Source: Gammaproteobacteria bacterium Ga0077536
Lineage (GTDB): Bacteria > Pseudomonadota > Gammaproteobacteria > Ga0077536
DNA length: 64,000 nt
Assembly: GCA_001464935.1 (NCBI GenBank)
Contig: LNEL01000056.1
Span: forward strand, 1-64,000
Reading direction: 5' to 3'
The position numbers and the translations under genes were made by a program. Below the pieces are notes generated by a model. It was not told the DNA's origin. It did no database searches and saw only the letters and a program-made list of their open reading frames with translations. This document shows, in pieces, positions 26,237-34,609 of the stretch (position 1 is the first letter of the stretch; each line of letters starts with the position of its first letter).

Positions 26237-27634
26237 ATGAGCTTCGACGCTATGAGCAAGGACCGTGACACCGTGATCCGGCATCGCCGCACCCACCGCG
26301 TACCCGCCTGGCTGGCACTGGCGGGCGCCCTGATGCTGGCGGGCGTGACCTTCGGGGCCATGGCCCAGGAAGCCGAGGACGCGGCGACTGCCGCCGACGC
26401 GCCGGCCAAGCATCTTGGCGTCGTGACCTGTTCGGGTTCGACCTGCCACGGCGCCGCCAAACCGCTCAGTGAATCGAAGGTCATGCAGAACGAGTTCATC
26501 ACCTGGCATCGCGAAGACCATCACGCCCGCGCTTACCGGTCGCTGATCGGCGAGCAGGGCCAGAAAATCGCGAAGAACCTCGGACTCGAGAGCGCGGCAA
26601 ACGCGCCCGAATGTCTGACCTGCCATACGAACTACGCCCCGGCCGAGCAGCGCGGCAAGCGCTACAACGTGGCCGATGGTGTCGCCTGCGAAGCCTGTCA
26701 CGGCCCGGCCTCGAAGTGGCTCGGCATGCACGTGACGGGTGAGGCGAGCCGCGCCGACAATCTGAAAGTCGGCATGTACCCGACCGAAGAGCCGGTCGCG
26801 CGCGCGAAGCTCTGCCTGTCCTGCCACTTGGGCAACGACAACAAGTTCGGCACCCATCGGATCATGGGCGCCGGACATCCGCGCATCAGTTTCGAACTCG
26901 ACACCTTCACGCACATCCAGCCCGCGCACTACCGCATCGACGCCGACTATCGCAGCCGCAAGCAGGTCTACAGCGGCATGCAGGTCTGGGCCGTGGGCCA
27001 GGTGCTCGCCGCGCGGCGCACGCTCGATCTCTTCCAGAATGCGAAATGGCAGGGCAATGCCGTGTTTCCGGAGTTCGCATTCTTCGACTGCCACGGTTGC
27101 CATCACCCGATGACCAAGCAGCGCTGGGCACCGCGCGAGAGCACGGGCCTGCCGCCGGGCACCGTGCAATTCAATGATTCGAACATGCTGATGCTGCTGT
27201 ACCTGATGAAACACGTCGATCCGGCGCTCGCCGACAGCCTGCACGGCGGCATGCTCGCGCTGCACAAGGCGACCACCGTGTCGATGGACGAAACGAAGAA
27301 GGCCGCGGCCAGCCTCGGTGGTGTGCTGCAGAAGGTGCAGTCGAAGATCGTCGGCCACGGCTTCAGCAAGGACGACATGAACGCCGTGCTGAACAGTCTC
27401 GTCACTGGCGGTGTCGGCGGCGACTATCAGGATTTCAGCGCTGCCGAGCAGGCGGTGATGGCCATGGCCTCGCTGGTCGACGCAATGCGCGCGAGTGGCG
27501 ATCTCGATGCGGCGCGCGGGGAGCGGCTGGATGCCGCGATCAAGACGCTGTACGACGTACTCAAGGACGAGAACGCCTATCAGCCGGCACGGCTGGTGGC
27601 GGAACTGAAGAACCTGGAGACGGCGCTGCACTGA
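26237..27634 (+). CDS. Periplasmic pentaheme cytochrome c (c554-like), copy 2
   Basis: Paralogue of the preceding cytochrome. I place the start at ATG 26237 (465 residues); the ATG at 26252 and a GTG at 26180 are alternatives and none has a convincing ribosome binding site. The signal peptide is PAWLALAGALMLAGVTFGAM followed by AQ. Heme motifs (numbered from 26237): CX4CH at Cys65 (CSGSTCH), then CXXCH at Cys126, Cys151, Cys193 and Cys285. Spacing of all five motifs follows copy 1 closely. The heme-free helical C-terminus is also shared. Two similar carriers may serve different partners or form a heterodimer. It is followed 4 bases later by the flavoprotein fusion gene. Confidence 0.85.
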   Translation: MSFDAMSKDRDTVIRHRRTHRVPAWLALAGALMLAGVTFGAMAQEAEDAATAADAPAKHLGVVTCSGSTCHGAAKPLSESKVMQNEFITWHREDHHARAYRSLIGEQGQKIAKNLGLESAANAPECLTCHTNYAPAEQRGKRYNVADGVACEACHGPASKWLGMHVTGEASRADNLKVGMYPTEEPVARAKLCLSCHLGNDNKFGTHRIMGAGHPRISFELDTFTHIQPAHYRIDADYRSRKQVYSGMQVWAVGQVLAARRTLDLFQNAKWQGNAVFPEFAFFDCHGCHHPMTKQRWAPRESTGLPPGTVQFNDSNMLMLLYLMKHVDPALADSLHGGMLALHKATTVSMDETKKAAASLGGVLQKVQSKIVGHGFSKDDMNAVLNSLVTGGVGGDYQDFSAAEQAVMAMASLVDAMRASGDLDAARGERLDAAIKTLYDVLKDENAYQPARLVAELKNLETALH

Positions 27635-27638
27635 CGCC

Positions 27639-30047
27639 ATGCCCCAGGAGCGATTCAAGATAGCGATCGTCGGGGCGGGCCCCGGCGGCCTCTCGGCAGC
27701 CGCTCGCGCGGCCGAGACCCAGACCTCCCACGTGCTGCTCGAAGCCTCGAAGCAGCTCGCCAACACGATTTTTCGCTACCAGAAGGGCAAGCACGTGATG
27801 GCCGAGCCGGGCGTGCTGCCGCTGCGCGCGTCCGTGCACTTCGAAGCCGGCACCCGCGAACGCATTCTCGGCGGTTGGGACGAAGGCGTGAAACGTCACG
27901 GCGCGAACGTGCGTTTCGGCGCCGAAGTCGCAACGATCAAAGGCGAGAAGGGCAACTTCACGCTGACGCTTGCCGGTGGCGGTGAAGTACACGCCGAAGC
28001 CGTCGTCCTCGGCATCGGCTTGCAGGGCAACCTGCGCAAGCTCGAAGTACCGGGTGACAGCCTGCCCTGCGTGCAGTATCAGCTCGACGATCCGGACGAG
28101 TACCGCGACGAAACGATCGTCGTGGTCGGCGCCGGTGATGCCGCCATCGAGAACGCGCTGGCGCTGGCCGGCCACAACAGCGTGATCATCCTGAACCGCC
28201 GCGACGAGTTCGCGCGCGCGAAAGAGGGCAATCTCAAGGGCATCATGCGCGGCATCGAGAGCGGTGCCCTCGAATGCATCTACAACGCCAATCCGGCCGC
28301 AGTTGAAGCACTGCCCGACGGCGACCCGAGCGGTCACCGCCTGAAATTCAGGATCAAGACCCGGGAAGGCGACACCGAGGTTTTCTGCGATCGCATCATC
28401 GGCCGCCTCGGCGCTTTGCCGCCACGCAAGTTCGTCGAGTCATGCGGGATCGCGTTTCCGAGCGACGATCCGTCGGCGGTGCCGGCGGTGTCCCCGCGCT
28501 ACGAGTCGAATGTCCCGGGGCTCTACATCATTGGCGCCCTGGCCGGTTACCCGCTGATCAAACAGTGCATCAACCAGGGCTATGAAGTCGTCGAGTTCAT
28601 CTGCGGACGCGATGTCGCGCCGGCCGATGAAGGCCTGCTGCGCGCGAAGTTCGCGAACCTGCCGGGTCTGACGAACGTCAACCAGGCCATCGAGTACATC
28701 CAGCGCAGCATTCCGCTGTTCGCCGGCCTGACGCCGCTGCAACTGCGCGAGTTCCTGCTCGATTCGGATATCCGGACGCCGGCGCCGGGCGAAGTCGTCG
28801 TGCAGTACAACGACTACACGAACACCTTCTTTTCGATCCTGCGCGGCCAGGTCGACATTCGCCTGAACCCCGACGACGCGAGCAACACCGTCGCGCTCGG
28901 GGCCGGCAAGTTCTTCGGCGAAATGTCGCTGATCTCCGGCCGTCGCCGTGCCGCGACGATCACCGCCGGCAGCAACTGCATTTTGATCGAGACGCCGCGG
29001 CGCTCGATGAACAAACTGATCCAGTCCGTCGAATCCGTGCGCCGCGCGATCGACGAGGCCTTCCTGGTCCGCGCGATCAAGATGCAGATCGCGCCCGAAG
29101 TGCCCGATGATGAACTTCTCGAAGTGGTCCATACCGCCTCGATCAAGCAGTTCGCGCCCGGTGAGGCGCTGTTCAAGGAAGGTGAGCCGGGCGATTCGCT
29201 GCATTTGATCAGATCCGGCTCCGTGACCGTCGCGCACGATGTCGGCGGGCGCGAAATCGTCACGGCCTATCTGCCATCCGGCAATTATGTCGGTGAACTC
29301 GCCCTGCTCACCGATTCGCCGCGCACGGCGACGGTGCGCGCAGCGGTGGCGACCGAAACCATCAGGCTCAACGGCACCGTGTTCAAGGTGCTGATGTCGC
29401 TGTACCCGGATCTCGAAACCAAGCTCAAGGCAAAGGCGCAGAAACGTCTTCGTGACTCGGCACGCACCAAGGGTGGCGGCAGTTCGAGCAACATGATCGA
29501 ATTTCTCGTCGAACAGGGCGTGGGCGAAGCGACCGACGTGTTGTTGATCGACGAAGGTCTGTGCGTACGCTGCGACAACTGTGAGAAGGCCTGCGCGGAC
29601 ACGCACAAGGGCACGTCGCTGCTCGATCGCGAGGCGGGTCCGACGTTCGCCAACGTGCACGTGCCGACTTCGTGCCGCCACTGCGAGCATCCTCACTGCA
29701 TGAAGGACTGCCCGCCGGACGCGATTCATCGCGCGCCCGACGGCGAGGTGTTCATTGCCGACAACTGCATTGGCTGCGGCAACTGTCAGCAGAACTGCCC
29801 GTACGGAGTGATCCAGATGGCGGTCAAGGGTGAGCCGAAGAAGCCGAGCCTGTGGCAGTGGCTGCTGTTCGGCAAGGGCGACGCGCCAGGTACCGAAACG
29901 CATTACGAGGACAAGACGCTGGCCAAGAAGGCCGTGAAGTGCGACATGTGCAAAGACCAGCAGGGCGGCCCCGCCTGCGTGCGCGCCTGCCCGACGGGTG
30001 CGGCAATCCGCGTCAGTCCGCAGGATTTCATGGCGCTGCGCCGATGA
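27639..30047 (+). CDS. FAD oxidoreductase fused to two cyclic-nucleotide-binding domains and a four-cluster ferredoxin module
   Basis: An 802-residue cytoplasmic multidomain protein without a signal peptide. Residues 1-330 form a two-dinucleotide-fold flavoprotein (GAGPGG at 12-17 for FAD, VVGAGDAAIENAL from 162 for NAD(P)H) of the thioredoxin-reductase or YpdA-like group, but it lacks the CXXC of thioredoxin reductases. Residues 360-470 and 495-600 are two cNMP-binding domains, each with a phosphate-binding cassette (FGEMSLISGRRRAAT; VGELALLTDSPRTAT) retaining the glutamate and arginine. Residues 635-790 hold 16 cysteines in four quartets (642/645/648/652, 679/682/687/691, 710/713/716/720, 768/771/780/784) matching DmsB- or HybA-type subunits with four [4Fe-4S] clusters. 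The likely job is passing NAD(P)H electrons to the membrane protein encoded next, gated by a cyclic nucleotide; this is inferred. Confidence 0.9.
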   Translation: MPQERFKIAIVGAGPGGLSAAARAAETQTSHVLLEASKQLANTIFRYQKGKHVMAEPGVLPLRASVHFEAGTRERILGGWDEGVKRHGANVRFGAEVATIKGEKGNFTLTLAGGGEVHAEAVVLGIGLQGNLRKLEVPGDSLPCVQYQLDDPDEYRDETIVVVGAGDAAIENALALAGHNSVIILNRRDEFARAKEGNLKGIMRGIESGALECIYNANPAAVEALPDGDPSGHRLKFRIKTREGDTEVFCDRIIGRLGALPPRKFVESCGIAFPSDDPSAVPAVSPRYESNVPGLYIIGALAGYPLIKQCINQGYEVVEFICGRDVAPADEGLLRAKFANLPGLTNVNQAIEYIQRSIPLFAGLTPLQLREFLLDSDIRTPAPGEVVVQYNDYTNTFFSILRGQVDIRLNPDDASNTVALGAGKFFGEMSLISGRRRAATITAGSNCILIETPRRSMNKLIQSVESVRRAIDEAFLVRAIKMQIAPEVPDDELLEVVHTASIKQFAPGEALFKEGEPGDSLHLIRSGSVTVAHDVGGREIVTAYLPSGNYVGELALLTDSPRTATVRAAVATETIRLNGTVFKVLMSLYPDLETKLKAKAQKRLRDSARTKGGGSSSNMIEFLVEQGVGEATDVLLIDEGLCVRCDNCEKACADTHKGTSLLDREAGPTFANVHVPTSCRHCEHPHCMKDCPPDAIHRAPDGEVFIADNCIGCGNCQQNCPYGVIQMAVKGEPKKPSLWQWLLFGKGDAPGTETHYEDKTLAKKAVKCDMCKDQQGGPACVRACPTGAAIRVSPQDFMALRR

Positions 30048-30079
30048 ACGCCGCGCCCGCGATTTAGCAAGCCCAGGCC

Positions 30080-31015
30080 ATGCACGAGTCTTTCGTCAGC
30101 TATCGCGGCTTTTTCTATCTGAAGGTGGCACTGGGCCTGTGCACGCTCGCGATACTCGCGTACGCGATCCACAGCCCGGCTGATGCGCCGAATGGCGGCA
30201 CCTGGCTCGGCTACACGCTGGGCGCGCTGAGCGCCGGGCTCGTCGGCTGGCTGTCGTGGTTCGGCGTGCGCAAGCGCAGCTACAGCGGCAACACGACGAA
30301 CGTTGCCGCGTGGCTGTCTGGCCACATTTACCTCGGCGCCGCCCTGATCGTCATCACCACGCTGCACAGCGGTTTCCAGCTCGGCTGGAACGTGCATTCG
30401 CTGGCCTACGTGCTCACCCTGCTGGTGGTCGCGAGCGGTTTCTACGGTCTGTACACCTACGTCAGCTATCCGGCGCTGATGACTGCGAATCGCGGCGGCA
30501 TCACGCGCGAAGCGATGATCGCCGAAGTCGCCGAGCTCGATCGCGAATGTCTGCAACTGGCCGATCAGGTCGGCAAGGAAGCGCACCAGGTCGTGCTGAA
30601 GTCGATCGAGGAGACCGTGCTCGGCGGCTCGATCCTCGAACAGCTGTTCGGCGATCCGGCGCGGCGCTCGTCGAGCCCGCACCTGGCACAGGGGCTCGAC
30701 GACATCCGCAAGAAGCTCGAGTCGCGCATTGCACGCGAAGTCCCGGACCTGAGCCAGGTGCAGAACACGGAAATGACCGCGATTGGTTTTCTCGCCGGGC
30801 AGGTGATGTCCGACGGGGCCGGCCCCGAGCGACTCGAACGCATTCGCCGCCTGTTCGACCTGATCACCCGCAAGCGCGCGCTCGTCGAACGCGTGCAGCG
30901 TGACATCCAGTACCAGGCGCGCCTGCAGTTCTGGCTGTACGCGCATGTGCCGCTGACCGTCGGCCTGCTCGTCGCGCTCGGCACGCACATCCTTTCGGTC
31001 TTTTTCTACTGGTAG
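30080..31015 (+). CDS. Membrane protein with two HX13H helices, probable diheme cytochrome b
   Basis: A 311-residue protein with five predicted transmembrane helices (about 12-30, 43-62, 79-98, 106-127 and 286-309). Helix 3 carries His82 and His96; helix 5 carries His289 and His303. Both pairs have the HX13H spacing that ligates two b hemes across the membrane in bc1-type cytochromes, and helices 3 and 5 run parallel, so the pairs lie at matching depths. The positive-inside rule (FGVRKRSYSG after helix 2) puts the charged 155-residue segment 130-285 in the cytoplasm, where it could dock the iron-sulfur protein encoded upstream. It lies between that gene and the decaheme gene, fitting a transmembrane electron or quinone step. 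I do not recognise a named family. Confidence 0.7.
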   Translation: MHESFVSYRGFFYLKVALGLCTLAILAYAIHSPADAPNGGTWLGYTLGALSAGLVGWLSWFGVRKRSYSGNTTNVAAWLSGHIYLGAALIVITTLHSGFQLGWNVHSLAYVLTLLVVASGFYGLYTYVSYPALMTANRGGITREAMIAEVAELDRECLQLADQVGKEAHQVVLKSIEETVLGGSILEQLFGDPARRSSSPHLAQGLDDIRKKLESRIAREVPDLSQVQNTEMTAIGFLAGQVMSDGAGPERLERIRRLFDLITRKRALVERVQRDIQYQARLQFWLYAHVPLTVGLLVALGTHILSVFFYW

Positions 31016-31021
31016 GCCGCC

Positions 31022-32719
31022 GTGCGCATCCTCGTCAGACACATCACGCGCAAGACCAAGGGCGGCGCCACCCACCAGGACCAGCTGCTGAGCGGGTCGC
31101 GGCTGACGCTCGGTCGCGGGACCGATCAGGACATCCACCTGCCGAATCTGCGCGTGGCGCTCGCGCACGCCGAACTCGTCGAGGGATCGGACGGCCGCAT
31201 CCGCCTGCAGACCGGCATCGCCAGCGGCTTCCGCTACAACGGCAGCACCGTGCAGAGCGCGGTGCTGACGGCCGGTGACAAGGTCGAGATCGGCAGCTTC
31301 GAACTGCTGTTCAGCGCCACGTCGGGCGCCGATCTCGCCGTCGACGTGTCGGAAGACGCGTCGGCCCGGGGCCGCGAGATGGAGGACGCGCTGCTGAAGC
31401 GCTCGAAGCAGAGCCTGCAGGCGGCGGGTCTGCACAAGCGACCGCTTGCGCTCGGCCTCGCCGGCACGATTGCCGTGCTGTTCCTGCTGGTGCCGCTGCT
31501 GTCCGCGATCATCAATCCGGTCGGCCACCTGCTGCGCAAGCTGCCGGTGGTGCCGTCCGATCACGCGTGGTCGTCCGGCGAAGTGAGTCAGGCGCATGCG
31601 CACATCGCGCAGCGCTGCGAGGCGTGCCACACCACGCCGTTCATGCCGACGAAGAACGAGGCCTGTCTCAGCTGCCACAAGAACACGCCCCATCACGTCG
31701 AGCAGCCGCTGCTCGACGCCGGACTGTTCGAACGCTTCCGCTGCGGCAGCTGTCACCACGAGCACTCGGGCAAGGCGTCGATCATCCGCCAGGACGAGAA
31801 GCTCTGCGTGACCTGCCATGCGGACCTGAAGGAGCTCGTCGCCGACACCAAGCTCGAGAGCGCCGAGGATTTCAGCGATGCCCACCCGCAGTTCAAACCG
31901 ATGGTCGTCCACACGGTGGGCGACAAGCGTCTGGAACTCCGCCTGTCGCTCGACAACAAGGCCGAGTTGAAGGAACAGCCGAATCTCGAATTCCCGCACG
32001 ACACCCACCTCAAGGCCGACGGCATCAAGAGCCCGACCCGGGGTGAGGTCAAACTCGCCTGCGCCGACTGCCACGTGGCGGAGCCGGGCGGCGGCCGCAT
32101 GGCCCCCATCGCCTTCGAGCGCCACTGCCACGAGTGCCACCAGCTGAGCATCCCCGGTGACATCGAACGCGAAGCGCCGCACGGCGATCTGAAGGCCGCG
32201 TTGCACGCGATCGACGACTACTTCGCCGGCTGGGCGCTGCGCGGTGGCTATCCGAACGAATTCGCGCCGGACGGCGTGCAGCTGCGGCGACGGCCCGGCC
32301 AGCCGATGAGCGAGCAGGAGCGCAAGGACGCCCAGGCCTGGGCCAGGGACATGGCGCAGATGGCCACGTCCGAAATGCTCGGATACACCACCTGCGGCGT
32401 CTGCCACAAGGCCGAGCCGACCGGCAGCGGCGAAGGCGCCGATGCGTGGAAACTCGCGCCGGTGAACATTCCGCACGCGTGGTTCCCGAAATCACACTTC
32501 AGCCATCAGCAGCACGCGACACAGCCCTGCGGCGACTGCCACAAGGGTGTCGAGAAGTCCGGCACCAGCGCCGACATCAATCTGCCCGGCATCGAAACCT
32601 GCCGCACCTGCCACGGCGGTGCGAGCGCCGGTGAGGGCCAGCTCGCCTCGACCTGCATCACCTGTCACGAATTCCATCGCGCGAAGGAAGCGCGCGTGCA
32701 GGCGGCCACCCAACAGTAG
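31022..32719 (+). CDS. FHA domain-transmembrane-decaheme cytochrome c fusion
   Basis: A 565-residue bitopic protein. Residues 1-100 form a cytoplasmic FHA domain (LTLGRGTDQDIHLPN, AHAEL, GFRYNGSTV); Gly31, Arg32, His49 and Asn73 of the fold are kept, but the usual Ser-Arg before the histidine is replaced (VALAHA), so phosphothreonine binding may be weakened. A single transmembrane helix spans about 142-165. The periplasmic part carries ten CXXCH motifs at Cys199, 215, 241, 262, 347, 369, 458, 503, 527 and 545, with many extra histidines as axial ligands. It begins 6 bases after the probable cytochrome b gene. The protein would take electrons at the periplasmic face while sensing a phosphoprotein or binding partner inside; that coupling is inferred. 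Confidence 0.88.
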   Translation: MRILVRHITRKTKGGATHQDQLLSGSRLTLGRGTDQDIHLPNLRVALAHAELVEGSDGRIRLQTGIASGFRYNGSTVQSAVLTAGDKVEIGSFELLFSATSGADLAVDVSEDASARGREMEDALLKRSKQSLQAAGLHKRPLALGLAGTIAVLFLLVPLLSAIINPVGHLLRKLPVVPSDHAWSSGEVSQAHAHIAQRCEACHTTPFMPTKNEACLSCHKNTPHHVEQPLLDAGLFERFRCGSCHHEHSGKASIIRQDEKLCVTCHADLKELVADTKLESAEDFSDAHPQFKPMVVHTVGDKRLELRLSLDNKAELKEQPNLEFPHDTHLKADGIKSPTRGEVKLACADCHVAEPGGGRMAPIAFERHCHECHQLSIPGDIEREAPHGDLKAALHAIDDYFAGWALRGGYPNEFAPDGVQLRRRPGQPMSEQERKDAQAWARDMAQMATSEMLGYTTCGVCHKAEPTGSGEGADAWKLAPVNIPHAWFPKSHFSHQQHATQPCGDCHKGVEKSGTSADINLPGIETCRTCHGGASAGEGQLASTCITCHEFHRAKEARVQAATQQ

Positions 32720-32776
32720 GGTCCCCCACAGCCACTGTCGGCAACGGCCCTCGCCAGTCCTCCGGATATCAATGCA

Positions 32777-32798
32777 CCGCCCGCGTGGCTGCGGGCGG
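32777..32798 (+). terminator. Hairpin between the redox operon and the convergent LuxR-type gene
   Basis: Perfect 8-bp stem CCGCCCGC/GCGGGCGG with a 6-base loop, 57 bases after the decaheme gene and 21 bases before the end of the regulator gene. There is no T-tract on either strand, so it is terminator-like only. Confidence 0.4.
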
Positions 32799-32819
32799 AG
32801 CGTGGACGTCGCCGGTACG

Positions 32820-33959
32820 CTACGGGCGGCCGGGATGTCCCGGAATGCCGCGATGAAGCTTGGCGACGAGTTCACCCTGGCGGCTCGTGTCGGTCTTGCG
32901 GAACAGGCTCTGCAGGTGCACGCGGACCGTGGCGCGCGCGACGTCCAGCGTCGCGGCGATCTCGTCGACCGACAGGCCTTCGCGGAGCAGGCCCGCACAG
33001 CGAGCCTCGGTATCGGTAAAGCCGTAGAGCGTGCGCAACAGCGTATGCAGGTTGGCCGGGCGCGCGGCCAGATCGACGGCAACCAGCGCATATTCCGCGC
33101 CATGCCCGTACACAGCCCAGCCGGTCTGACGCAACGGGCGCAGGCAGATGTCGACCCCGGGCAAGCCATTGGCGCGCGCCAGCCGCATGGCGACGCCGCC
33201 AGCGCCGGCCGCGCCGAGCCCGGTCTGCTGCAGCGCGAACATCATGCCTCCGTAGTGTCCTGATGCCACCGGATCGACGGGCGTCAGGCGGGCCTGCTTG
33301 ACGCGCAGACAGTCGCCGGGCGCGAGGAGGCGCAGGGCCTCGGCGTTCGCATACGTCATGTGGCCGCCGCGATCGAGCAGAAACACGCCGAAATCGCAGG
33401 TGTCGAGAAAGGCCTCGAGGGCCACGGCGCGGACCTGCAGGCGATCGATTTCGAGGCGCGTGCGAACGGCATTGCGCACCGCCGGCAACAGCGCCTCCAG
33501 ACGCCGACGTGCGACGTCGTCGTAGTCGGCTTTCGACAGCGAGCGTCCGAGCGCGAGCACGCCCGTCAGTGATTCACCGAGCGGAAAGTTCGCGAGCATC
33601 ACGTTGCCGCAGTCATGACGAACCAGGAACTCCTGGTGAAACGGACTGTGGCGGCGCTCCTCGGGGGTCGAGATGTCACGGTCGGTAAACGCCGTGAGCG
33701 GCGCGTAAGCGAGGTAGCGGGGGCGGCGGAAATCGTGCGCGTGATAATGCTCCTCGTACTCGCGCTGCGCGGCCGGGTCGACGCGCCCGACCGCCCCGAA
33801 CGCAACGTGTCCGGTGCTCGCCTCGATGGCGAGACACTGACAGCCGTCGACCCCGAGGTGATCGGCGACCGCACACAGTGCGTCCGGCCAGGCTCGCGGA
33901 TCGAGCGCCGCGTCCTGAAACTGATCCGACAGCTTCATGTACAGGTCTTGCTGAGGCAT
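32820..33959 (-). CDS. LuxR-type (GerE HTH) transcriptional regulator with PAS-like sensor
   Basis: A 379-residue regulator. The ATG at 33959 has aggaag a few bases upstream. The C-terminal helix-turn-helix (about 310-370) has the family pattern YGFTDTEARCAGLLREGLS, then IAATLDVARATVRVHLQSLF. The N-terminal 200 residues look GAF/autoinducer-domain-like without known autoinducer residues, and residues 205-235 (ALEAFLDTCDFGVFLLDRGG) begin a PAS-like segment. It is convergent with the redox operon, so proximity alone does not link them. Target genes are unknown. Confidence 0.85.
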   Translation of the reverse strand: MPQQDLYMKLSDQFQDAALDPRAWPDALCAVADHLGVDGCQCLAIEASTGHVAFGAVGRVDPAAQREYEEHYHAHDFRRPRYLAYAPLTAFTDRDISTPEERRHSPFHQEFLVRHDCGNVMLANFPLGESLTGVLALGRSLSKADYDDVARRRLEALLPAVRNAVRTRLEIDRLQVRAVALEAFLDTCDFGVFLLDRGGHMTYANAEALRLLAPGDCLRVKQARLTPVDPVASGHYGGMMFALQQTGLGAAGAGGVAMRLARANGLPGVDICLRPLRQTGWAVYGHGAEYALVAVDLAARPANLHTLLRTLYGFTDTEARCAGLLREGLSVDEIAATLDVARATVRVHLQSLFRKTDTSRQGELVAKLHRGIPGHPGRP

Positions 33960-34609
33960 ATGACTTCCTGTGTCGCCTGACGAGTGGCGGGCCGTCCGTG
34001 ATGCCGGGTCGGTCAGCGCGGCCGCACACGCTAACCGTTTTGCGACCCGACATCGTCATTGAAATGAACTATAGACGGATCCGGCCGTCCAGCACGCGCT
34101 GCCCCGGCCCCGCCCCTTGCTGTCCGACACGAGAGCCGCGCACCGCCATGGCGCATCAGGGATGCCCGTATCCGCACCGACTTCCCCGGTGTCATCGCGA
34201 AATCCTGCCCGAGCACTCGCCCGTGCAGTGGGTTCTGCGCGGTGCATGACCTCGCAGGTTCTCACTTCATCACCACGACACGTCCGCGCCCGGTCCGCTC
34301 GCGCCTGCGCCGCGCGCGAGGCCTGCATGCGACATCACGAAGCCGGCGCGGATCGCACGCCTGCCGCATCCGCGTCATGGCGTACGGATATGCGCGCGTC
34401 GACTGCGCTGACAGCGCTTCACTGACAGTGCATCGGCACTTGCACCGACTGGCGAAATTGCGCGTATCGCCGCCGCAGATCAGCGCGTCGATTGCGCGAC
34501 CAAAAGCGCCATTCAGGGCATATCGAATGTGTCCTATGCACGTTATGTTACGCATCGTGTGCGTATGTTTTTGGCCTGAACACCCGCGCTGGATGGTTCC
34601 CACGACCCG
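33960..34609. other. Long intergenic region (650 bases) without a supported gene
   Basis: Lies between the LuxR-type gene and the HisKA_2 kinase, whose 5' ends face each other. Several open frames cross it, but none resembles a protein I know and their composition is that of random GC-rich DNA. AT-richer patches near 34040-34075 (with tatag) and 34520-34590 are the likely promoter sites for the two flanking genes. A 6-bp inverted repeat lies at 34549-34565. No tRNA or riboswitch fold was recognised. Confidence 0.5.
34549..34565. promoter_or_regulatory. Inverted repeat upstream of the HisKA_2 kinase gene
   Basis: TACGCA-tcgtg-TGCGTA, a perfect 6-bp inverted repeat with a 5-base spacer, 44 bases before the kinase start and followed by a short T-run (tgttttt). 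It may be an operator for a dimeric regulator or a weak terminator hairpin. Confidence 0.3.
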
